NCBI GenBank assembly: GCA_018895795.1
Contig: JAHINZ010000481.1
Location: forward strand, 1 to 5,276
Origin: Alphaproteobacteria bacterium
GTDB taxonomy: Bacteria; Pseudomonadota; Alphaproteobacteria; Caulobacterales; Caulobacteraceae
Reading direction: 5' to 3'
Length of the DNA stretch: 5,276 bases
A program made the translations under genes and the position numbers. A model generated the notes under the pieces. That model searched no databases. It saw only the letters and a program-made list of their open reading frames with translations, and had not been told where the DNA came from. Shown piece by piece: positions 1 to 5,276 of the stretch. The stretch's first letter is position 1; each line of letters starts with the position of its first letter.

Positions 1-813
1 GCCATAGCCCGGCGCGCCGGGCTTCATGCCGGCCTTCAGGTGATCCTCCTGAGCGTCGAGGCCGCTCTTGATGAAGCTGCCGCGGGTTCCGTGCACGGCC
101 AGGCGCAGGTTGCTGGCCTGGGTCATCTGGCTGGCGTGCAGCAGCACCCGCAGGCGCCGATAGCGTAGCAGCAGATGAAAATAGTCGCCGGCCGCGCCGC
201 CGTCCTTCTGAACGGCGATGTCGGCATAGATCGCCTCGGGTTTGCCAAACAGCACCAGAGCCTGGTCGATCAGATGCGGGCCAAGGTCCAGCAGCGCCCC
301 GGCCCCAGGCTTTTCCCGCCAGCGGTCGCGGACCAGCGGCCGGTAACGATCGAAATGGCTTTCGTACTGCACGATCTCGCCCAGATGACCCCGGTCTATC
401 AGGGCCTGGAGCGTCAGGAAGTCGCTATCCCAGCGACGGTTATGGAACACCGTGACCGAGCGGTCGACCTCCCGGGCATGGGCGGCGACGGCGCGGGCGT
501 CCTCCAGGGTGGCGGCGAAGGGTTTGTCGATGACCACATGCTTGCCGGCGGCGAGGGCCGCATGGGCCTGGTCGGCGTGCAACGAGTCGGGCGTGGCGAT
601 GACCACCAGGTCGATCGCGGGATCGGCCAGGGCTCGGATCAAGTCGGCGGCGACGACCGCCACCTCCGGGAAGTCAGCGCGCACCTTGGCCGGATTGCTG
701 GAGACCACCGTGTGCAGGTCCAGGCCCGGCGTGGCGGCGATCAGCGGCGCATGGAAGGTCTTGCCGACATAGCCGTAGCCGACCAGGGCGACCTTGAGCA
801 GGGCGGGGGACAT
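1..813 (-). CDS. Gfo/Idh/MocA-family NAD(P)-dependent oxidoreductase, C-terminus off the left edge
   Basis: This is probably a cytoplasmic sugar or cyclitol dehydrogenase. The first 271 residues are present with no stop before the window edge; family members are usually about 340-350 residues, so roughly the last 75 are missing. Seen in the sequence: an N-terminal Rossmann dinucleotide-binding start (VALVGYGYVGKTFHAPLI, residues 8-25), IATPDSLHA (72-80), the VIDKPFA motif with K97, HNRRWDSDF (124-132), and DLGPHLIDQAL (176-186) with D176 and H180. K97, D176 and H180 match the Lys/Asp/His catalytic set known from inositol dehydrogenases. DKP rather than EKP, and the GYGYxGKTFHAPLI start, resemble the E. 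coli YdgJ / scyllo-inositol dehydrogenase branch. The exact substrate cannot be told. The ATG at 813-811 is supported by GAGGAG (minus strand, 820-825) six bases upstream. A terminator upstream separates it from the transporter gene. Confidence 0.9.
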   Translation of the reverse strand, partial: MSPALLKVALVGYGYVGKTFHAPLIAATPGLDLHTVVSSNPAKVRADFPEVAVVAADLIRALADPAIDLVVIATPDSLHADQAHAALAAGKHVVIDKPFAATLEDARAVAAHAREVDRSVTVFHNRRWDSDFLTLQALIDRGHLGEIVQYESHFDRYRPLVRDRWREKPGAGALLDLGPHLIDQALVLFGKPEAIYADIAVQKDGGAAGDYFHLLLRYRRLRVLLHASQMTQASNLRLAVHGTRGSFIKSGLDAQEDHLKAGMKPGAPGYG

Positions 814-832
814 GGGCGGCTCCTCGATGTTG

Positions 833-849
833 ACGCCTGAGATAGGCGT
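833..849 (-). repeat. Small inverted repeat in the oxidoreductase leader
   Basis: Perfect 6-bp arms ACGCCT (833-838) and AGGCGT (844-849) flank a 5-base loop, GAGAT. It lies seven bases upstream of the ribosome-binding site of the minus-strand oxidoreductase gene. It could be a repressor site or an mRNA hairpin near the start codon. In GC-rich DNA a 6-bp stem can arise by chance, and no convincing promoter is visible between it and the terminator. Confidence 0.35.
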
Positions 850-868
850 TGGCCTGATCGACGGCCAG

Positions 869-903
869 AAAAAAGCCCCCGACGCGCCAGGCGTCGGGGG
901 CTT
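869..903 (-). terminator. Strong intrinsic terminator of the hydratase/transporter unit
   Basis: A perfect 13-bp stem (873-885 pairing with 891-903) encloses a 5-base loop (886-890). On the minus strand the stem is followed by a run of six T (869-874; the first two also pair in the stem). The run is on the minus-strand 3' side only, so it acts on transcripts leaving the transporter gene, whose stop is 24 bases upstream. The plus-strand side has no U tract. Confidence 0.93.
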
Positions 904-926
904 GATCGTCTGGAGAGGGCGAAGGG

Positions 927-2201
<1,275 letters not shown>

Positions 2202-2235
2202 GGATACGTCTTCCTTACCCTAGTTTCTTGTTTTC

Positions 2236-3054
2236 TTATTTCGCCGGGACGGCGACGCACTCCACCTGTCCCAAGGCGCCGAAGCTAATCTTTGCGGCGT
2301 CGCCGGCAACCACCTCGTGGATGCCGGTGCTGGCGCCGGTCGTGACCAGCATGCCCTTCTTCAGCGGACGTCCGCGCGAGGCCACGTGGCCCAGCAAAAA
2401 GGCCAGGGCCGCCAGGGGCGAGCCAGGGATCGACGCCGCACTGCCCTTACCGACGCTGACGCCGTTGATCACAGTCTCGACCGTCATGTCTTCCCAGGCG
2501 ATGTCGCGCCAGTTGGCGAGCACCGGGCCCAGGATCTGGCCGTCATTGTTGCCGAAGTCCGAGGCGACGACGGGCGGGCCCAGGGCGTTGATGGTGGCCA
2601 ACGGGCTACCGGCGATTTCGACGCCCAAGATCAGCTCGCCGACATAGTCGGCGGCCTCTTCGGCGGTCCATTCGGTCTTGTCCGCGGGCGCGTCCTGGCC
2701 CAGGCGCACGATGAATTCCGCTTCGACGGCCGTGAAGCCGCCGGCGATGGCGCGGAACGGGGTCGGCGCGAAGCCGGCCTCCCAGACCTTCTTCTTGAAG
2801 ATGCAGCCGGCCAGACGCTCGGCGCCCAGACGGGCCTGATGCTGAGGGGGGACGAGGCCGACCTTCCAGCCGACCAACGCGTCAGGCCACAGGTCGATGG
2901 CGATTTCTTGCACGGCGTAGCCGTCGGCCATGGTCATCGGGATCAGGCCGCCGGGATAGCCGGGTACGGCGACGCCCGCTTGGCGCGCCTGGACAAATTG
3001 GGGAGCGATGGACGCCGGTGCGAACGCATCGCTCTCGGCTGTAGAAACGGTCAC
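2236..3054 (-). CDS. 2-keto-4-pentenoate hydratase family protein (MhpD-like, FAH superfamily)
   Basis: A 272-residue cytoplasmic enzyme, close to the roughly 260-270 usual for MhpD-type hydratases and 4-oxalocrotonate decarboxylases. Such enzymes bind Mg or Mn and add water to 2-keto-4-pentenoate, or decarboxylate its oxalo form, in meta-cleavage pathways. Seen: GWKVGL (62-67) with Lys64, a conserved active-site lysine position; EAEF (111-114) with Glu111 and Glu113, and GVEIA (144-148) with Glu146, matching the three acidic metal ligands; SDFGNNDG (165-172); and TTGASTGIHEVVAGD (238-252), the conserved C-terminal segment. No ring-cleavage dioxygenase or aldolase gene is in the window, and the partner transporter looks like a sugar-acid carrier, so the substrate may be a sugar-derived 2-keto acid (inference). 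The start is GTG, chosen because of a strong ribosome-binding site eight bases upstream. Confidence 0.88.
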   Translation of the reverse strand: MTVSTAESDAFAPASIAPQFVQARQAGVAVPGYPGGLIPMTMADGYAVQEIAIDLWPDALVGWKVGLVPPQHQARLGAERLAGCIFKKKVWEAGFAPTPFRAIAGGFTAVEAEFIVRLGQDAPADKTEWTAEEAADYVGELILGVEIAGSPLATINALGPPVVASDFGNNDGQILGPVLANWRDIAWEDMTVETVINGVSVGKGSAASIPGSPLAALAFLLGHVASRGRPLKKGMLVTTGASTGIHEVVAGDAAKISFGALGQVECVAVPAK

Positions 3055-3062
3055 GCCGCTAG

Positions 3063-3068
3063 TCCTCC
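3063..3068 (-). promoter_or_regulatory. Ribosome-binding site deciding the GTG start of the hydratase
   Basis: On the minus strand the sequence reads GGGAGGACT, with GGAGGA at 3063-3068, eight bases before the GTG at 3054-3052. No ATG in this frame is as well placed, so this site fixes the non-ATG start. Confidence 0.8.
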
Positions 3069-3111
3069 CTCACCAAACAATACAACAGCCCATTTTACGG
3101 GTCTGAGATGT

Positions 3112-3139
3112 CTCTAGTGGAAACCGGTGTCATTGACAA
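3112..3139 (-). promoter_or_regulatory. Proposed housekeeping promoter of the hydratase/transporter unit
   Basis: Minus strand: -35 TTGTCA (3134-3139), 16-base spacer, -10 CTAGAG (3112-3117). Written against the Caulobacter consensus this is TTGTCAA-N14-ACTAGAGA versus TTGACGS-N10-14-GCTANAWC, with good but imperfect agreement. Transcription would begin near 3105, giving a leader of about 50 bases before the GTG. The spacer is wholly occupied by a palindrome, which supports a regulated promoter. The placement is inference from sequence alone. Confidence 0.5.
3118..3133. promoter_or_regulatory. Candidate repressor operator with ACCGGT core
   Basis: TGGAAACCGGTGTCAT is a degenerate 16-bp palindrome centred between 3125 and 3126, with five of eight positions symmetric and a perfect ACCGGT centre. 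TG...CA ends and a central CG are typical of LacI-family operators. It fills exactly the spacer between the proposed -35 and -10 of the hydratase promoter, where a bound repressor would exclude RNA polymerase. No LacI-family gene is in the window, so the regulator is unknown. Confidence 0.4.
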
Positions 3140-3362
3140 TGCGGTGGTGCGGCGTCGGTCAAGCGACTCGCGATCCGCGCCGTGTTTCTCTCGGTTCTGA
3201 GGGCCGAGGCGAGGGGTGAAGTCAGGTTTCTGGCCTAGCGAATCCTGTCGGCCAACCATCGGGGCCGAGCTCGTCGCCAAGCCGGGCGCGCCGATTGCGG
3301 GCCAGACGCGAGCCATGCGGACCCCTGTGACCTGGGGCAAGCCCGCGCAACTCCGGCATCGC

Positions 3363-3388
3363 TTGACAGGCCGTTCGACGGGTATAGC
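3363..3388 (+). promoter_or_regulatory. Proposed promoter of the BlaI-type repressor/M56 peptidase unit
   Basis: TTGACAG (3363-3369), an 11-base spacer, then GGTATAGC (3381-3388). This fits the Caulobacter housekeeping pattern TTGACGS-N10-14-GCTANAWC (six of seven in the -35 and all but two defined positions in the -10). Judged by the E. coli rule the hexamer spacing (14) would be too short. The predicted start site near 3395 leaves a leader of only about 23 bases. Confidence 0.55.
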
Positions 3389-3398
3389 GTCAGTCAGT

Positions 3399-3412
3399 AT
3401 TACGGACGTAAT
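3399..3412. promoter_or_regulatory. Candidate BlaI-type operator, perfect palindrome
   Basis: ATTACG (3399-3404), two bases GA, then CGTAAT (3407-3412): a perfect 6-2-6 inverted repeat, five bases before the repressor ATG and just past the proposed transcription start. BlaI/MecI operators are known for dyads with TAC...GTA half-sites, often in the promoter of their own gene, and this one contains AGTATTAC...GTAAT. Binding here would block the repressor's own transcription. The link to this repressor is inference. Confidence 0.6.
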
Positions 3413-3417
3413 GAGTC

Positions 3418-3786
3418 ATGCATATCACCGCCGCCGAAAGTCATGTGATGGAAGCGCTGTGGCGGCGTGAGCCGCTGACGGCCGACGAGCTGGTGGTGGA
3501 GGTCGGGGCCAGCCAGTCCTGGGGCGAGGCCACGGTCAAAACACTGATCAATCGCCTCCTGAAGAAAAAGGCCATCAAGTCGGAGCGCGCCGAGGGCAAG
3601 CACGGCTACCGGCCGCTGATCGCGCGCAGCGCTTATGTCCAGGCCGAAAGTCAGGGCCTGCTGGACCGGCTTTTCGAGGGGCAATTGGCGCCCATGATCA
3701 GTCATTTCGCCCAGCATCGCGCCCTCAAGGCCGAGGAGATCGCGCGCCTCAAGCGCCTGATCGAGGATCTGGAAAATGGCGACTGA
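3418..3786 (+). CDS. BlaI/MecI/CopY-family transcriptional repressor
   Basis: A 122-residue cytoplasmic DNA-binding protein, normal length for the family. Seen: the N-terminal winged helix-turn-helix starting ITAAESHVMEALWRREPLTA (3-22), a recognition helix in SWGEATVKTLINRLLKKKAI (34-53), a wing near 54-70 (KSERAEGKHGYRPLI), and a C-terminal amphipathic dimerisation region (75-118). H96-F97 lies where the Asn-Phe scissile bond occurs in staphylococcal BlaI, so cleavage by the partner peptidase is possible (inference). ATG 3418 is the only suitable start: an in-frame TGA lies at 3412-3414 and the next ATG (3448) would remove the first helix. The ribosome-binding site is weak (GGA at 3404-3406). 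The gene overlaps the peptidase gene by 11 bases. Family members control beta-lactamases, PBP2a or copper ATPases; no such target is in the window, so the regulon is unknown. Confidence 0.92.
   Translation: MHITAAESHVMEALWRREPLTADELVVEVGASQSWGEATVKTLINRLLKKKAIKSERAEGKHGYRPLIARSAYVQAESQGLLDRLFEGQLAPMISHFAQHRALKAEEIARLKRLIEDLENGD
3763..3767 (+). promoter_or_regulatory. Ribosome-binding site of the M56 gene inside the repressor gene
   Basis: GAGGA at 3763-3767 stands eight bases before ATG 3776, within the last codons of the repressor gene. It supports this start and, with the 11-base overlap, translational coupling of repressor and peptidase. Confidence 0.65.
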
Positions 3787-4672
3787 GGTCATCGTCCACC
3801 TGGGCTTCTGTAATCTGGCCGCAGGGCTTGCCATCTTGCTGGTTCTGCCGTTGCGCCGTCCGGCGCGTGCGCTGTTTGGCGCGGAGACGGCCTATTTGCT
3901 GTGGCTTCTGCCGCTGGCCGCCGGTCTGGCGGCGCTGCTGCCGCCCCGCGCCGTAGAGCCCGGGGCGGCGGCCGCCCATCGGTTCATGATGTCGGGCGAT
4001 CATGCCGTGATCCTGGAGCGGTTATGGGCCGTGGGGGCGATGCTGGCTTTGGCTTTGCTAGCCTGGAGTCAGGCGCGGTTCATGGCGCGGGCGCGCTCGG
4101 GCGAGGCTGGTCCCGCCGTGGTCGGCGTGTTCAATCCACGCATGATCGTCCCCAGAGACTATCAGACCCGCTTCACGGACGCCGAGCGCGCGGTTATCCG
4201 GGCCCATGAGCGCGCCCATATCGAGCGCCAGGACCCGCGAGCCAATGCGGCGATGGCTTTGATCCAGTGCCTCGCCTGGTTCAATCCGCTTGTTCATCTA
4301 GCGGTCCGGGAGGCCCGGCTCGACCAGGAACTGGCCTGTGACGCCAGGGTTATTGGGCGCCTGTCACGGGCGCGGGGCCTCTATGCCCGCACCTTGTTAA
4401 AGACCCAGCTCGACGCTCGCGTTCTGCCTTTGGGCTGCCATTGGCCCGCCGCGACACCGCATCCGCTGGAGGAACGCGTGGCCATGCTGGCGCGACCGCA
4501 ACCCTCGCTGCATCGTACGGCCATGGGCGGCGCGCTGATGGCGGCGATGAGTCTGAGCGCCGGCGCCGGGGCCTGGTCCACTCAGCCTGAAGGGCCGCCC
4601 CGGCCGGTGGTCAGCCCCGTCAAATGGCCGGTGGTTATCTACACGCGGATCTCTCTCGCGTCCGAGCCCTAG
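3776..4672 (+). CDS. M56-family (BlaR1-type) membrane metallopeptidase without a sensor domain
   Basis: A 298-residue inner-membrane zinc peptidase, expected by family analogy to cleave or inactivate the BlaI-type repressor encoded just upstream. Seen: hydrophobic segments at about 4-26, 36-56 and 80-100; a cytoplasmic peptidase part with AHERAHIERQD (143-153), giving the zinc motif H144-E145-R-A-H148; a downstream DQELACDARV (183-192), whose E185 is the probable third ligand; a further hydrophobic stretch (157-177); and a last membrane helix at about 248-266. BlaR1 proper is about 585-600 residues with a penicillin-binding sensor outside. Here only about 32 residues follow the last helix, proline-rich at 271-282 and without any recognisable domain. 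The signal is therefore unlikely to be sensed by a BlaR1-type acylated domain. The stop codon overlaps that of the convergent otsA. Confidence 0.88.
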   Translation: MATEVIVHLGFCNLAAGLAILLVLPLRRPARALFGAETAYLLWLLPLAAGLAALLPPRAVEPGAAAAHRFMMSGDHAVILERLWAVGAMLALALLAWSQARFMARARSGEAGPAVVGVFNPRMIVPRDYQTRFTDAERAVIRAHERAHIERQDPRANAAMALIQCLAWFNPLVHLAVREARLDQELACDARVIGRLSRARGLYARTLLKTQLDARVLPLGCHWPAATPHPLEERVAMLARPQPSLHRTAMGGALMAAMSLSAGAGAWSTQPEGPPRPVVSPVKWPVVIYTRISLASEP

Positions 4673-5276
4673 GCTTCCTCGCTGGCGTAAACCTCGACGG
4701 CGGGCCTCACCAAGGCGGCGGGCGCCTCGATCTCGGGGGACAGCGGAGCCGTCAGGGCGCCCACGAAGTCATCTCGCCAAGCCGTGACGTCCTTCCGCCG
4801 AACATTATCAAACATGGCTTCCCAGCGTCGCTTGCGTTCGGGCAGCCCCATAGCTAGGGCCCGGCTCAGGGCGTCGGAAATTTCTTCTGGGCTGTTGGGA
4901 TTGATGATCAGGGCGTCCGACAATTGTCGGGCCGCGCCGGCGAAGCGCGACAGGATCAAGACGCCGGGATCCTCGGGGTCCTGAGACGCGACATATTCCT
5001 TGGCCACCAGATTCATGCCGTCGCGCAGCGGCGTGACCAATCCCACCTTGGCGGCGCGGTAGATCCCCGCCAACTCGTCGCGTCGGTAGGACCGGTTCAC
5101 ATAGCGGATCGGCGTGAAGTCCATTTCGGCATAGGCGCCGTTGATCCGGCCGATCAGGCCGTCGAGCCGCGAGCGCAGATCCTGATAGGCCTCGACCTCA
5201 TCGCGGGACAACGGGGCGATCTGCAGCAGCATCACCTTGCTGCGCATGTCGGGATTGTCGTGCAGGAAGCGCTCGA
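4669..5276 (-). CDS. otsA: Trehalose-6-phosphate synthase (GT20), C-terminal part, N-terminus off the right edge
   Basis: A cytoplasmic glycosyltransferase that joins glucose from UDP-glucose to glucose-6-phosphate, making trehalose-6-phosphate for the stress solute trehalose. The last 201 residues are present; the frame stays open to the window edge, so the Met at 5247 is internal (in DNPDMRSKV) and not the start. E. coli OtsA has 474 residues, so roughly the first 55-60 percent is missing. Seen: VMLLQIAPLSRDEVEAYQ, INGAYAEMDFTPIRYVNRSY, ELAGIYRAAKVGLVTPLRDGMNLVAKEYVASQ (with the DGMNLVAKE nucleotide-sugar binding motif), then LILSRFAGAARQL and INPNSPEEIS, all typical of GT20. A tail of about 25 residues rich in Ala, Pro and Glu follows the catalytic domain. 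Glucosylglycerol-phosphate synthase is a related but less likely alternative. It is read towards the M56 gene, sharing a CTAG at the stops. Confidence 0.93.
   Translation of the reverse strand, partial: ERFLHDNPDMRSKVMLLQIAPLSRDEVEAYQDLRSRLDGLIGRINGAYAEMDFTPIRYVNRSYRRDELAGIYRAAKVGLVTPLRDGMNLVAKEYVASQDPEDPGVLILSRFAGAARQLSDALIINPNSPEEISDALSRALAMGLPERKRRWEAMFDNVRRKDVTAWRDDFVGALTAPLSPEIEAPAALVRPAVEVYASEEA

Larger units (their letters stand above)
3055..3417. other. Divergent intergenic region between hydratase and BlaI-type repressor
   Basis: These 363 bases separate two divergently read genes. The left part (3063-3139) holds the ribosome-binding site and the proposed promoter/operator of the hydratase unit. 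The right part (3363-3417) holds the proposed promoter and operator of the repressor unit. The middle, about 3140-3362, is GC-rich and I see no gene, RNA, terminator or strong repeat in it. Short open frames crossing it have no family signatures and run over the promoters. Three GANTC sites (3165-3169, 3240-3244, 3413-3417) lie in the region. Confidence 0.8.

Noticed and set aside
175..840. Long plus-strand open frame antisense to the oxidoreductase gene
   Set aside because: It is rich in Gly, Asp, Arg and Gln with no family signature, and the opposite strand encodes a clear dehydrogenase. This is a usual by-product of high-GC coding DNA.
2202..2235. T-rich gap between hydratase and transporter as a possible terminator
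   Set aside because: There is no stem-loop next to the T-rich stretch, and a good ribosome-binding site follows, which fits co-transcription.
3094..3100. TAAAAT on the minus strand as an alternative -10 for the hydratase
   Set aside because: No acceptable -35 lies 16-18 bases upstream, whereas TTGTCA/CTAGAG forms a matched pair around a palindrome.
2317..3117. Plus-strand open frame of 266 codons antisense to the hydratase gene
   Set aside because: It mirrors a well-supported enzyme gene, has no motif, and runs through the proposed promoter of that gene.
3095..3470. Short open frames on both strands across the divergent intergenic region (3095-3340 minus, 3216-3470 plus)
   Set aside because: Neither has a family signature. 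The plus frame overlaps the repressor promoter, operator and N-terminus; the minus frame runs over the hydratase promoter.
5245..5247. ATG on the minus strand as the start of a 192-residue protein
   Set aside because: The reading frame continues upstream to the window edge with OtsA-like residues (ERFLHDNPD), so this Met is internal to a larger protein.

Overview
The window is GC-rich, densely coded bacterial DNA with no RNA genes, CRISPR arrays or mobile elements that I can see. The gene types, the protein flavour and the form of the promoters (TTGACAG then GGTATAGC at 11-base spacing, close to the Caulobacter housekeeping consensus TTGACGS-N10-14-GCTANAWC) suggest an alphaproteobacterium, probably Caulobacter or a close relative. 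That assignment is inference. No database was searched.

Layout. Bases 1-813 (minus) hold the first 271 residues of a Gfo/Idh/MocA NAD(P)-dependent oxidoreductase whose C-terminus lies off the left edge. Bases 814-926 hold its leader, with a small inverted repeat, and a very strong intrinsic terminator. That terminator closes a two-gene minus-strand unit read from right to left: a 2-keto-4-pentenoate hydratase-type enzyme of the fumarylacetoacetase fold (3054-2236, GTG start), then a sugar-acid type major facilitator transporter (2201-927). A 363-base divergent intergenic region (3055-3417) follows. To its right are a BlaI/MecI-type repressor (3418-3786, plus) and an overlapping M56 (BlaR1-type) membrane metallopeptidase (3776-4672, plus). 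The right end (4669-5276, minus) is the C-terminal 201 residues of trehalose-6-phosphate synthase OtsA, tail to tail with the peptidase gene.

How the genes may work together. The hydratase/transporter pair looks like a small catabolic unit: import of an organic or sugar acid, then processing of a 2-keto acid. A 16-bp degenerate palindrome with an ACCGGT core sits exactly in the spacer of its proposed promoter, which would suit LacI-type repression. The repressor/peptidase pair looks like a self-regulated sensing module of the BlaI-BlaR1 kind. A 14-bp perfect palindrome (ATTACG-GA-CGTAAT) lies between the proposed promoter and the repressor start. There is no beta-lactamase gene in view, and the peptidase has no penicillin-binding sensor domain, so the signal and targets are unknown.

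The most useful leads are the two promoter/operator architectures in the divergent region, the sensor-less M56 protein, and the CTAG at 4669-4672 that supplies both stop codons of the convergent pair. All are modest variations on known themes; I found no evidence of a wholly new system.
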